Origin: CAMDMI01 sp044379485
GTDB taxonomy: Bacteria > Bacteroidota > Bacteroidia > Cytophagales > Flexibacteraceae
Direction: 5' to 3'
Assembly: GCA_044379485.1 (NCBI GenBank)
Contig: JBIPOE010000006.1
Span: 39,339-103,338, forward strand
Length of the DNA stretch: 64,000 bases
The translations under genes and the position numbers were made by a program. Shown one piece after another: positions 8,059 through 17,373 of the stretch (position 1 is the stretch's first letter; every line of letters begins with the position of its first letter). Under the pieces are notes generated by a model. It was given only the letters and a program-made list of their open reading frames with translations, ran no database searches and was not told where the DNA came from.

Positions 8059-10158
8059 TTATGCGGTTACGCCTTTTGCTTTTGATATAATGCCTTCTGC
8101 CAGGTTTTGAGGAACAAACTCATAATGAGCAAATGTTAAGTTGGCAGTTGCACGACCTGAGGACATTGTCCTTAAGTCTGTAACATATCCAAATAATTCT
8201 GAAAGTGGAACATCTGCTTTTATAACCTGAGATCCCGCTTTGGTATCCATTCCTTTCATCATACCTCTTCTTCTGTTCAAATCACCAGTTATAGGACCAG
8301 TGTATTCGTCTGGAGTAACAACTTCTACTGCCATAATTGGCTCTAGAATTCTTACACCAGCATTTCTTGCAGCTTCTTTAAAGCCAATTCTAGCTGCCAT
8401 TTCAAATGACAATGAATCTGAATCGACATCATGGTAAGAACCATGGAAAATTCTAACTTTCATTGAATCTATTGGATATCCAGCAAGAGATCCGTTTTTC
8501 ATAGAATCAGCAAATCCTTTTTGAATTGCAGGAATAAATTCTTTTGGAATTACACCACCAACAATTGCATTTACAAACTCCAAACCTGGTTTTCCATCAT
8601 CTCTTGGACCTAGATCAAAGTTGATGTCCGCGAATTTACCACGACCACCGGTTTGTTTCTTGTAAACCTCTCTGTGTGTGGTATTTTTTGTTAAAGCCTC
8701 TTTATAAGCAACTTGTGGTGCACCTTGGTTTACCTCAACGTTAAACTCTCTACGCATCCTGTCAATAATAATCTCAAGGTGAAGCTCGCCCATACCTCTA
8801 ATGATGGTTTGGCCTGTTTCTTCATTTGATTCAACTTTTAAGGTCGGATCTTCCTCAATCAATTTTCCAATTGCTTTTGAGAAGTTATCCTGATCAGCAG
8901 TTTTCTTTGGCTCAATTGCATAACCAATAACCGGATCCGGGAAGTCCATTGACTCAAGAATAATTGGGGCATTTTCCGCAGAAAGTGTATCACCAGTTTT
9001 AATATCCTTAAAGCCTACAACTGCACCAATATCTCCAGCTTCCAAACGATCAATTTGATTTTGCTTGTTGGCATGCATTTGGAAAATCCTTGAAATCCTT
9101 TCTTTGTTTCCTGACCGGTTGTTCAACACATAAGAACCTGATTCAAGTACACCTGAATATGCACGTATGAAGCATAACCTACCAACGTATGGGTCAGTAG
9201 CAATTTTAAATGCCAATGCACAAAAAGGATCCGTTATTGTTGGATGTCTTTCAATTTCAGCTTCAGTTTTTGGGTCTGTTCCTGTAATACTTTGCTTGTC
9301 CATAGGAGAAGGCAACAAAGCCATCACATAGTCAAGCATAGTTTGAACTCCCTTATTTTTAAAGGACGAACCACAAAGCATTGGAACTATTTTCATACTC
9401 ACTGTTGCAGCCCGCAAAGCGGCTAGAATTTCAGCTTCAGAAATAGATGCAGGGTCTTCGAAATACTTCTCCATGAGCGTATCATCGAATTCAGCTACTG
9501 CCTCCAATAATTTCTCTCTGTATTCTTTGGCTTCCTCAAGCATATCATCAGGAATTGGTATCTCCTGGAAAGTCATTCCTTTGTCATGTTCATTCCATTT
9601 GATACCTCTAAAGTTTACCAAGTCAACAACTCCTTGAAACTGATCTTCAGCTCCGATTGGCAATTGCAATGGAACAGCATAACTTCCAAGCATTTCTTTT
9701 ACCTGCTTGCAAACGTTTAGGAAATCTGCTCCTGACCTGTCCATTTTGTTTACAAAACCTATCCTGGCAACATTGTAATTGTTGGCAAGTCTCCAGTTTG
9801 TTTCAGATTGAGGTTCAACACCATCAACTGCTGAAAATAAAAAAACCAAACCATCTAAAACACGAAGTGATCTGTTTACTTCAACAGTAAAATCAACGTG
9901 TCCCGGAGTATCTATAATGTTTATATGATAATTATTCTCTCTGTATTTCCAGTTAACTGTAGTTGCAGCTGAGGTAATTGTAATTCCTCTTTCCTGCTCC
10001 TGCGCCATCCAATCCATTGTGGCAGCGCCATCATGAACTTCTCCGATTTTGTGGCTAGCTCCTGAATAATATAAAATTCGCTCAGTCGTTGTAGTTTTAC
10101 CTGCATCAATGTGTGCAGCTATACCGATATTTCTTGTAAATCTAAGATCTCTTGACAT
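8059..10158 (-). CDS. fusA: Translation elongation factor G
   Basis: 699 residues. GTPase motifs are intact: G1 AHIDAGKTTTTERILYYSG, the switch-I GITITSAATT, G3 DTPGHVDF, and G4 NKMD. Domain IV carries RGMGELHLEIIIDRMRREF. The position between rpsG and rpsJ (12-base gaps on both sides) marks it as the housekeeping translocase rather than the EF-G paralogues found elsewhere in Bacteroidota. It catalyses GTP-driven ribosomal translocation and, with RRF, recycling. Confidence 0.98.
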   Translation of the reverse strand: MSRDLRFTRNIGIAAHIDAGKTTTTERILYYSGASHKIGEVHDGAATMDWMAQEQERGITITSAATTVNWKYRENNYHINIIDTPGHVDFTVEVNRSLRVLDGLVFLFSAVDGVEPQSETNWRLANNYNVARIGFVNKMDRSGADFLNVCKQVKEMLGSYAVPLQLPIGAEDQFQGVVDLVNFRGIKWNEHDKGMTFQEIPIPDDMLEEAKEYREKLLEAVAEFDDTLMEKYFEDPASISEAEILAALRAATVSMKIVPMLCGSSFKNKGVQTMLDYVMALLPSPMDKQSITGTDPKTEAEIERHPTITDPFCALAFKIATDPYVGRLCFIRAYSGVLESGSYVLNNRSGNKERISRIFQMHANKQNQIDRLEAGDIGAVVGFKDIKTGDTLSAENAPIILESMDFPDPVIGYAIEPKKTADQDNFSKAIGKLIEEDPTLKVESNEETGQTIIRGMGELHLEIIIDRMRREFNVEVNQGAPQVAYKEALTKNTTHREVYKKQTGGRGKFADINFDLGPRDDGKPGLEFVNAIVGGVIPKEFIPAIQKGFADSMKNGSLAGYPIDSMKVRIFHGSYHDVDSDSLSFEMAARIGFKEAARNAGVRILEPIMAVEVVTPDEYTGPITGDLNRRRGMMKGMDTKAGSQVIKADVPLSELFGYVTDLRTMSSGRATANLTFAHYEFVPQNLAEGIISKAKGVTA

Positions 10159-10170
10159 TCCTTTATGTAA

Positions 10171-10638
10171 TTAGAATCTGAAGTGTGAAAATGCCTTGTT
10201 AGCTTCTGCCATTCGGTGTGTATCGTCTTTTTTCTTAACAGCTGCACCTTCACCTTTGGCTGCGGCAACAATTTCACCTGCAAGTCTTTCAGTCATGGTT
10301 TTTTCACTTCTCCTTCGAGAATAAAGAATCATCCACTTTATTCCCATAGCAAGCTTTCTGGCTGGTCTCACTTCAGATGGAACCTGAAATGTAGAACCTC
10401 CGACTCTTCTGCTTTTTACCTCAACACCCGGCATGATATTATTCAATGCTCTTTTGAAAACTTCAAGACCGTCTTCCTGTGTTTTTATACTTACCAACTC
10501 GCAAGCATCATAAAATATGCTGTATGCGATTGATTTCTTACCATCGTACATTAAACTGTTTACAAATTTTGTAACCAGTGTATCCTTAAATTTAGGATCA
10601 GGTAGTAGGTATCTTTTTTTCGGCTTTGACTTACGCAT
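10171..10638 (-). CDS. rpsG: 30S ribosomal protein S7
   Basis: 155 residues, normal length. Diagnostic parts: the N-terminal MRKSKPKKRYLLPDPKF, NNIMPGVEVKSRRVGGSTFQ and MAEANKAFSHFRF at the C-terminus. S7 nucleates assembly of the 16S 3' domain. It lies 26 bases after rpsL and 12 before fusA. Confidence 0.98.
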   Translation of the reverse strand: MRKSKPKKRYLLPDPKFKDTLVTKFVNSLMYDGKKSIAYSIFYDACELVSIKTQEDGLEVFKRALNNIMPGVEVKSRRVGGSTFQVPSEVRPARKLAMGIKWMILYSRRRSEKTMTERLAGEIVAAAKGEGAAVKKKDDTHRMAEANKAFSHFRF

Positions 10639-10664
10639 TTTATATAAATCTGGAGATCAATTTC

Positions 10665-11072
10665 TTATTTTTTTCCTTTTGTTGCTGGTGCTGGTTGCCC
10701 TGGCTTCGGACGTTTAGCTCCATATTTCGAACGAGATTGTTTTCTGCCTTTTACACCAGCAGTATCCAATGCACCACGGATTATGTGGTATCTAACACCA
10801 GGCAAATCTTTTACCCTACCTCCTCTAATTAACACAATTGAGTGCTCTTGCAAGTTATGACCTTCTCCAGGGATGTAGGCATTCACTTCTTTTTGATTAG
10901 TTAACCTAACCCTTGCTACTTTTCTCATAGCTGAGTTTGGTTTTTTAGGAGTTGTTGTATAAACCCTGGTACATACTCCTCTTCTTTGAGGGCATGAATC
11001 CAATGCTGGGCTTTTGGACTTGAAGACCAATTGCTCACGGCCTTTACGAACAAGTTGCTGAATGGTAGGCAT
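10665..11072 (-). CDS. rpsL: 30S ribosomal protein S12
   Basis: 135 residues. Diagnostic parts: MPTIQQLVRKGRE, the TPKKPNSAMRKVARVRL loop and KDLPGVRYHIIRG, which contain the positions known for streptomycin resistance; the wild-type Lys is present in TPKKPNSA. The C-terminus is extended by a basic, proline-rich tail (AKRPKPGQPAPATKGKK), common in this phylum. It is the first gene of the str operon, with a well-matched promoter 40 bases upstream. Confidence 0.98.
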   Translation of the reverse strand: MPTIQQLVRKGREQLVFKSKSPALDSCPQRRGVCTRVYTTTPKKPNSAMRKVARVRLTNQKEVNAYIPGEGHNLQEHSIVLIRGGRVKDLPGVRYHIIRGALDTAGVKGRKQSRSKYGAKRPKPGQPAPATKGKK

Positions 11073-11111
11073 TTAAAATATTTTCTCTATATCGGTTTTA
11101 AAATCGGGACG

Positions 11112-11142
11112 CAAAAGTAAAAAAAGCAAATGAAGAATCAAA
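11112..11142 (-). promoter_or_regulatory. str operon promoter (TTTG-N19-TACTTTTG)
   Basis: On the minus strand a TTTG (-33 element) is followed after exactly 19 bases by TACTTTTG, a full match to TAnnTTTG (-7 element). This is the primary-sigma consensus described for Bacteroides and Flavobacterium. The -7 element lies about 39 bases before the rpsL ATG, giving a leader of roughly 30 bases. Confidence 0.75.
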
Positions 11143-11576
11143 AATTTATACAAAATCTATTTTAGTAATATTCACTTTGAAAGCAAATAATTGAGCCAAT
11201 TCCTGGATTTGATTGGTCATTAATATATAGTTGGGCAATTTTTTTTTATTATAATTTCAGAATAAAAAACCTACAAAATCTTATAAAAATAGACTTCAGT
11301 TTGCAATTTTTGTATTTGATTTTTTTATTTTAATATCATTATTTTCAGTGTTTTATGTTCTGAATTTTTCATTAAGTTTGTAATTCTTACTATTTAATTT
11401 ATCTTTTTTATTCTCCACTTAAAGGGTCTATTCTAAATTTCATTTATAGTGGAAATATTGGTTTTGAGTATCCTACAATTGATTTACTATGGACCATTAC
11501 AAAAACTTATTTTTTAATGCGCCAACAGATTAATCTTATTTAAATCCGAAACTGTTTTTCTGAAGAATAAATAATT
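11143..11576. other. Intergenic region upstream of the str operon, no gene seen
   Basis: AT-rich sequence of about 430 bases between the rpsL promoter and the end of the next leftward gene. Long T/A runs only; no gene-like frame, tRNA or clear terminator hairpin was found. Confidence 0.6.
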
Positions 11577-12590
11577 TTACCTGGATTTAGCCTGCTTTAA
11601 AACAATCCCAGAACTGGCACTTTTTGACGAGGTCAGGGTTAGCGAATATCGTTTATCACCTGTGAAAATGGTAACTTCCGCAGTATTAGGTGGCATTCGA
11701 CCTTCATTTTCAGCATGTAGTATAAATGAAGAACCTTCAGAGCCAAATGAAACGGGTAGGAATAGCCGTAGAGGATGTTTGGTAACCTGAATGTTTTTTC
11801 CAATCCATTCATGATCATAGTATATTGAAACCATATCGCCATCTTCCTCCTGGTCGTCTTTTAGTTCCAGAAAAACTGTATCACTATCTATTAGAATATC
11901 TCTAACATAGGTGACAGGCCGGCCTCCGAGTTCTTTTATCAAAACATTCTGCTTTAAGTACTTAAGCTCAAAGTTGAATTCATTCTGGTTTGGTTCAGCT
12001 ATAAACTGCAGTACATTTCTATTGAGTATCCAGGTTCCTTTTTTATTGGATTTATAACTAACTGGTTTCATGGATGCGGGAAAAATCCAGGCTCTGGAGT
12101 AGTTTTTGAAATTTCCGGGGTGCGTCCAATCATATTTCTTGTTGTAAGGATTTTTTGCGGTGCTGTTGTCAAATGGAATAATAAGTGTATCGCCTTGTCT
12201 TTTAACTACTTTGGCCCAATTGAAGGCTGATAATATATTTTCTCCACCAGGTGGATAAAATGAGATTTTGCCATTATGGGCTTTATCAATTGAATCTTTT
12301 ATTGGTTTTGGAAATTCGTACAAATATCCAAGTGTGTCATTCTCAGCTTTCCAAAAAGCATCGCTTTCAAATGAGGTTTTTTTACTTGTTTCCAGTTCAT
12401 AACCTGTTAATCCATCATTATTTATAAACTTTACCCTTTGGTGATAATCATATTTCCCAAACACCTCTTTTATCTGTTTGATCATTTCCAAAGGTGTCAT
12501 TTTTCCATTTGGTGATTGTGCCGGTCTTTGCAGCTGTGCTTGAACATGTAGAACAAACAAAAAGAAAAATGAAAAAGCAGTAAAGTGCAT
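11577..12590 (-). CDS. Secreted protein of unknown function
   Basis: 337 residues from the ATG at 12590, which places a signal peptide (FTAFSFFFLFVLHVQAQ) at the very N-terminus; a frame nine codons longer exists but would put a polar stretch before it. The mature part has no motif that I recognise. It contains many aromatic/charged beta-type segments, and its C-terminus (EGRMPPNTAEVTIFTGDKRYSLTLTSS) resembles the end of small periplasmic beta-sandwich domains seen in Bacteroidota. It is monocistronic. A TATTTGC sequence 24 bases upstream could be its -7 element. Confidence 0.65.
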   Translation of the reverse strand: MHFTAFSFFFLFVLHVQAQLQRPAQSPNGKMTPLEMIKQIKEVFGKYDYHQRVKFINNDGLTGYELETSKKTSFESDAFWKAENDTLGYLYEFPKPIKDSIDKAHNGKISFYPPGGENILSAFNWAKVVKRQGDTLIIPFDNSTAKNPYNKKYDWTHPGNFKNYSRAWIFPASMKPVSYKSNKKGTWILNRNVLQFIAEPNQNEFNFELKYLKQNVLIKELGGRPVTYVRDILIDSDTVFLELKDDQEEDGDMVSIYYDHEWIGKNIQVTKHPLRLFLPVSFGSEGSSFILHAENEGRMPPNTAEVTIFTGDKRYSLTLTSSKSASSGIVLKQAKSR

Positions 12591-12699
12591 GTTTTTTCCC
12601 AATTCTTGGGCCGGCAAATATGGAAAAGATTTTGGGATTAGAATATTGGTGGAATTTCAGGTGTTAGTTTTTGTGACTTAAAAAAACAGAATGGAACCT

Positions 12700-13785
12700 T
12701 TAGTAAAAAACGCAATCCCCATCCCCATCCTGAAAATTCAGGTCTGGAATCTGAGAGAGATCTTTTGAAAAAATGTATGCTTTTTGAATGGGTTTCTGGA
12801 ATAGAAATGGAAGTTTGGCGGTTTTAAAACCTTCTATCAGCTCGGGTAAGAAAATAGTGAGAATGTCTATTTGATTGTTTTTGAGCCAGTTAAAAATGAA
12901 CTGAACGGCTAAAGTTCTAAACTTCGGTTCAACATGAAAATAGGGAATGCTTAAAGCACCATCTCTGATTTTTAGTAAAAAGAAGCCCACAAAACGCTGG
13001 TTAGAATCCAGAACCTTAAATAGCTTGTAGTAAAAAACAGAACTTACCGAGGAGAAATAGTATTGTTTACTTTTTAAGTCTTCCTCTTTCTGAATAACCC
13101 AAGGGTAGGCCAAAGCCCAGTCAAGATCTTCCTTTTTTCTATTGCTGATGTTAAATTTGTTTATCAGAAGCCCGCCAATTTCCTCATCTGGTTTACTGAT
13201 TTCCAAAAAATGGACATTGTTTTCCGATTTGGTTTTTCGGAAATATGAAAATGGGGCTAACAGGCTGTTTAATACCCAATCACCAATTTTCAATAATAGT
13301 TTTATCTGACCAAAAATGGCTTTTTTGGGAGGAAGCAATTCCGAAAAATTGAATTTGTAATAGCACCTTAAACCTGTTTTATAAACGGTTGGCTGGAAGA
13401 TTTTGGTTTTCTGATAGGTTGGAATTAAAGTTGGAACAATGTTGGTAATCATTATTTTTTTGTTCCATGCTTTTATGATTCTCAGAAAAAGACTGGCTGC
13501 TACATTTTTGGATTTGTATGCTTCATCGACCCAAAAACAGGAAAACCAACCTATTTTTTGTTTCTCATTGTTTAGAAAAACAAAATCTGGCAAAACACCC
13601 AAATAACCAACAGTTTTGATGCCATCAAAAGTTGCAACCAAAAGGACATCATTTTCATCAGCTCTTGGGTTGTGAAAATGCGAAACTGCTCTATGGTAAC
13701 TTATTGGCAGATTCTCCAGGTTTTGATAGGTTTCTGAATGAATAAATTCCCAAAGGGCCTTCTTGTTAAAAGATATTGTTTCCAT
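12700..13785 (-). CDS. GNAT-like acyltransferase linked to a polysaccharide deacetylase
   Basis: 361 residues. The N-terminal half looks like a GNAT acetyltransferase: GYLGVLPDF, then WFSCFWVDEAYKSKNVAASLFLRI, which corresponds to the acetyl-CoA-binding motif A. The second half (from about residue 215) may be a second, degenerate GNAT-like domain (FVGFFLLKIRDGALSIPYFHVEP). The tail FQDGDGDCVFY is a conserved ending I associate with such proteins in Bacteroidota surface-glycan loci. The ATG overlaps the stop of the deacetylase gene by one base (TAATG), so translation is coupled. Joint modification of an N-acetylated cell-surface glycan is the likely role, but the substrate is unknown. Confidence 0.65.
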   Translation of the reverse strand: METISFNKKALWEFIHSETYQNLENLPISYHRAVSHFHNPRADENDVLLVATFDGIKTVGYLGVLPDFVFLNNEKQKIGWFSCFWVDEAYKSKNVAASLFLRIIKAWNKKIMITNIVPTLIPTYQKTKIFQPTVYKTGLRCYYKFNFSELLPPKKAIFGQIKLLLKIGDWVLNSLLAPFSYFRKTKSENNVHFLEISKPDEEIGGLLINKFNISNRKKEDLDWALAYPWVIQKEEDLKSKQYYFSSVSSVFYYKLFKVLDSNQRFVGFFLLKIRDGALSIPYFHVEPKFRTLAVQFIFNWLKNNQIDILTIFLPELIEGFKTAKLPFLFQKPIQKAYIFSKDLSQIPDLNFQDGDGDCVFY

Positions 13786-14774
13786 TAGTTTGCTCTTTTA
13801 ATTTGATTGCTGCCTGTCATCTTTCGAATCAAATATTTGAAGCATTGCAACTTCATGATTTCCATTGCCGATAAATCTCCCGTTTCCATTGGAATCCGAT
13901 GCAAGTGTTTTTTGAAATCATCTGATTTTAAGCCTGATACCCCGAAAGAGAGTTCAAAATTGGCTTCTTTGAAAATGTAATGAAACAGCTCGTTTTTAAT
14001 CTGATCGTCTCCAAATGGAAATGCGAAATACAAAGGGCTGGTATTAAAATTGTTTTTTAAATAGGAACTTGCTGTTTCTATTTGTCTTTTTTGTTCTTCA
14101 AAATTAATCGTTTTGAAATTTGGATGGTCTTTGCTGTGGTTGCCTATGGTAAAGCCATTTGATTGGATTTCAATGATTTGGCTGCTGCTTAAATATGGCT
14201 TATGAAAATCAAGATATTGCCTGAAGCTAAGACCAAGAATTTCTGCTATATCATCTAATCTTGAGCTTTCATAATATTCAGTTTTTTGAATTGTTGTTTT
14301 TATATTTTCTGTTGTAATATTCAGATAATCAGCAACTTTTCCTGAGTTGGAATTGGTTTTCAATTCCTCCAGAATCAAACTGACCTTGTGCCTGTAAAAC
14401 ATCGATTTGTTATCAACAAAATCTGAATTGATGAAAAGTGCTGCGGATAACTTTTTTTCAATCAAATAAGGAATGGCATTAAAATATAGCTCTGAAAGAC
14501 CATCATCAAAGCTAATGAAAAACCCTTTTTCTTTTTGGGAAAGGCTTAGTTCTGAGATAGATAAGGGTTTATAGTGCCTTTTGAAAAAATCAATATCGGT
14601 TTGGAAATGTTTAATACTCCTGTAATACTCCAGATTCCGGATATGGGCTCCAGGGTGATCTGTTATGGAATGATAAAATGGTAAAACAAGATGATGCGTT
14701 ACCATTTTATGCAGTGTTTCCAATGGAATTAAACTAAAAAAATCAGTGATTATATTTTTAAAAGTTGAATTCAT
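13785..14774 (-). CDS. Polysaccharide deacetylase (NodB homology)
   Basis: 329 residues. The NodB fold is shown by FFISFDDGLSE (Asp90-Asp91, catalytic base and metal ligand) and GFTIGNHSKDHPNF (metal ligands His213 and His217). YLIEKKLSAALFINSDF is the second strand of the fold. The family removes N- or O-acetyl groups from carbohydrate chains. There is no signal peptide, so the substrate may be a cytoplasmic precursor, or export uses another route. The gene follows the RlmI-like gene by 14 bases and is coupled to the GNAT-like gene. Confidence 0.85.
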   Translation of the reverse strand: MNSTFKNIITDFFSLIPLETLHKMVTHHLVLPFYHSITDHPGAHIRNLEYYRSIKHFQTDIDFFKRHYKPLSISELSLSQKEKGFFISFDDGLSELYFNAIPYLIEKKLSAALFINSDFVDNKSMFYRHKVSLILEELKTNSNSGKVADYLNITTENIKTTIQKTEYYESSRLDDIAEILGLSFRQYLDFHKPYLSSSQIIEIQSNGFTIGNHSKDHPNFKTINFEEQKRQIETASSYLKNNFNTSPLYFAFPFGDDQIKNELFHYIFKEANFELSFGVSGLKSDDFKKHLHRIPMETGDLSAMEIMKLQCFKYLIRKMTGSNQIKRAN

Positions 14775-14788
14775 TTTGTGAATACGAA

Positions 14789-15940
14789 TTACTCCACGTA
14801 CAACAACAGACCTTTCAAATAATCTCCTTCCGGATGGAAAATATTGATGGGATGATCTGCCGTTTGGGCCAGTGGCTGCACTATCCTTACCAATCTGCCT
14901 GCGTCAACAGCAGCTGCGAACACTATTTTCTGAAACAGATCTTTGTCAATATGTTGCGAACATGAAAACGTAGCCAACAAGCCTCCTTTCTTTATTTTTC
15001 GCATAGCCGAAAGGTTGATTTCTTTATATCCGCGTGAGGCTTTATCTACCGAAACTTTGTTTTTTGCAAAAGCAGGTGGATCCAGAATTACCAGGTCAAA
15101 ATCGTCATCCATTTCCTTCAGAAAGTCAAAACAATCGGATGCAATTGAACTGTGCGTTTTGTACTTCGGGAAGTTTAGTTTGACATTTCTGTCACCCATA
15201 TTGCAGGCGTCTTTAGAAATATCAACGGATAAAACTTCAGAAGCCCCACCAGCAATGGCATACACTGAAAATCCCGCTGTGTATGAAAAGGCGTTTAAGA
15301 CTTTTCTACCGTTGCTTAGTTTTTTGATTAACTGGCGGTTGTCTCTTTGATCGATAAAAAAGCCTGTTTTTTGTCCTTTTTCCAGATCAACCAAAAATTT
15401 TAAACCGTTTTCTATACCTATAACTTCCTTTTCTGGTTTGTCTGTAAGCCACTTACCTTCCTTGTCGTGACTATGTTTGTGATACACTTGGGTATAACCC
15501 ATTTCCAATAAAATATCAAGCCATGTTTTGGTCCATTGCTTGGTGGCATCTATGAGCGTGTGCAGAAAGGCTATATTGCCGCCATAAATATCAATAATCA
15601 AACCTGGGAAAAAGTCGCCTTCTGCATGAATTAGTCGGTATGTGTCTGTTTTTGAATCAATTACCAGACTTGTTCTCAAGTCAAGTGCGGATTGAAATTT
15701 AGATTTCCAAAATGCAAGATTGAAGCCCGACTCTGGTTTTGGGCCAAAGTGAAAAATGCGGCAAACGATCTGACTTTCAGGATCTGAAAATCCATAACCA
15801 AGGACTTTTCCTGTATCATCTATCACCTCGGCTATGCCCACAGATTTGGTTACTACGCCTTCTACCGCTCCGGAAAAAACCCAGGCATGTCTTTGTAAAA
15901 AAGGTTTTACCCTGTCTTTTTTGATTTGTATTTGTTGCAT
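14789..15940 (-). CDS. rlmI: 23S rRNA (cytosine-C5)-methyltransferase, RlmI family
   Basis: 383 residues. The N-terminal ~75 residues form a PUA RNA-binding domain (VKPFLQRHAWVFSGAVEGV). The Rossmann methyltransferase core has LNAFSYTAGFSVYAIAGGA (SAM loop), VLSVDIS, DFDLVILDPPAFAKNK and ATFSCSQHID with the catalytic Cys. This matches RlmI, which makes m5C at position 1962 of 23S rRNA (E. coli numbering). It leads a three-gene transcription unit with the deacetylase and GNAT-like genes, functionally unrelated to them as far as one can tell. Confidence 0.88.
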   Translation of the reverse strand: MQQIQIKKDRVKPFLQRHAWVFSGAVEGVVTKSVGIAEVIDDTGKVLGYGFSDPESQIVCRIFHFGPKPESGFNLAFWKSKFQSALDLRTSLVIDSKTDTYRLIHAEGDFFPGLIIDIYGGNIAFLHTLIDATKQWTKTWLDILLEMGYTQVYHKHSHDKEGKWLTDKPEKEVIGIENGLKFLVDLEKGQKTGFFIDQRDNRQLIKKLSNGRKVLNAFSYTAGFSVYAIAGGASEVLSVDISKDACNMGDRNVKLNFPKYKTHSSIASDCFDFLKEMDDDFDLVILDPPAFAKNKVSVDKASRGYKEINLSAMRKIKKGGLLATFSCSQHIDKDLFQKIVFAAAVDAGRLVRIVQPLAQTADHPINIFHPEGDYLKGLLLYVE

Positions 15941-16082
15941 CTTCTTTTGGAATCGGGTAAAAGTAAATAAAGATTGAGAAGCCTAAGCCGTATTCTTTTT
16001 CATTATCAAAAGTTCAGATATTTTACTTCTGAATTTTTGAAGCAGTTTATTGGTTAATTCCTTATGATTGCTAATTGCAATC

Positions 16083-17186
16083 TTAGATAGACTTTCGCTT
16101 TACAAGTCTGATTGCAAATACTTTAGGCCAGTTTTTTCCAGTTACATAATAGAGTTTCTCTTCCGCATTGTATGCAATTCCATTCAAAACATCTTCTTCA
16201 CCCTTTCGGTCTTCATCTTTTAAGATTCCCGATAGATCGGCGTAGGCCAGCACTTTTCCTGTGATCGGGTCGATTTTTACAAGGGTATCTGTTTGGTATT
16301 TATTTGCCCAGATGTTGCCTTCCACAGCTTCAAGTTCGTTTAGGCTGGATACAGGATTCTTATTGTCCCAAACTTCAATTTTTCGTTTCTGCTTAAAATC
16401 TTGTGGCTCGTAAAAATAGATTGAATTGCTTCCATCGCTCATTATCAATTCGTTGCCAATGTGGCAAAGACCCCATCCATCAGTTGGGTAGCTAAATTCT
16501 CTTATTTTTTTCAATTGTGGCAAACTGTAAACGAATCCTTTTCTGTTTTGCCAGGTTATCTGAAAAAGTTGCTTGTTCCAAATGGTAATTCCTTCTCCAA
16601 AGTATTCATTGTCAAGGTCTATACGTTGAACAGCTTTGCCAGTTTGAAAATCTGTTTCCATCGCGGCAGATTTTCCATTCAGTCCGGTTCCTTCCCAGAG
16701 TTTGCCTTCATACCATTCTAAGCCTTGGGTAAATGACTGAGGATCATGAGGAAACGTTTTGATCACTTCAAAGGTGTAAAATTCCGGAACAATGTCTGAT
16801 TTTAAATTAAATGATTGGGTAGCAGTTTCGGTGATGTTCCCCTTTTGGAAGCCTTCAATTTTAAAGGTATAGGTTCCGGTGTTTTTATTTTCAGAATTAC
16901 ATACAAACTGCTGTTGCATAAGTCCAGGATTTAAACTGCTACCAACTAGTTCACCATTAAGGCTATAGACCAAGGAATCCATTTTCTTGCTGCTGTCCAA
17001 CATCTCAAATGTGAACTGTACATCTTCCCCGATTGTGATGGGCTTTGTGATTGCCTGAATGGAAAAATAAGCCCTTTGGCTTAACAGGTCCTCAGTTGTT
17101 GTTTTTTCTTTTTCTGGTCCACAAGCCTGAATAAGAAAAATGCTTATCCAGAATAAGCCCAATCTGTTTTTTATATTTTGTAGCAT
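16083..17186 (-). CDS. Glutamine cyclotransferase (glutaminyl-peptide cyclotransferase), lipoprotein
   Basis: 367 residues from the ATG at 17186, chosen because a lipoprotein signal (LGLFWISIFLIQACGPEK) then sits at the N-terminus; a frame 29 codons longer exists. Residues ~25-125 are an Ig-like lead. The rest is the five-bladed propeller of bacterial/plant-type glutaminyl cyclases: FTQGLEWYEGKLWEGTG, YFGEGITIW, GWGLCHIGNELIMSDGS, LNELEAVEGNIWANKY and VLNGIAYNAEEKLYYVTGK. The enzyme converts N-terminal Gln to pyroglutamate. This fits Bacteroidota, where many exported proteins begin with Gln after signal cleavage (several in this window do). It is transcribed divergently from queA. Confidence 0.88.
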   Translation of the reverse strand: MLQNIKNRLGLFWISIFLIQACGPEKEKTTTEDLLSQRAYFSIQAITKPITIGEDVQFTFEMLDSSKKMDSLVYSLNGELVGSSLNPGLMQQQFVCNSENKNTGTYTFKIEGFQKGNITETATQSFNLKSDIVPEFYTFEVIKTFPHDPQSFTQGLEWYEGKLWEGTGLNGKSAAMETDFQTGKAVQRIDLDNEYFGEGITIWNKQLFQITWQNRKGFVYSLPQLKKIREFSYPTDGWGLCHIGNELIMSDGSNSIYFYEPQDFKQKRKIEVWDNKNPVSSLNELEAVEGNIWANKYQTDTLVKIDPITGKVLAYADLSGILKDEDRKGEEDVLNGIAYNAEEKLYYVTGKNWPKVFAIRLVKRKSI

Positions 17187-17373
17187 TTTGCTATTTGTAT
17201 GGTTGTTTTCGGAATGATTTTCTAAAAATTCATTCATTTGAAAGGACTTGATAATCTCGCTTTTTTGAGGCAATTATTTGTTTTCAGATGCGAAATATGG
17301 TTTTTCCTTTCAATTTTTGCATCCTTTATTAATAATTTCAACAACTGGTTTTACGAAGTTTAAATTTAACACA

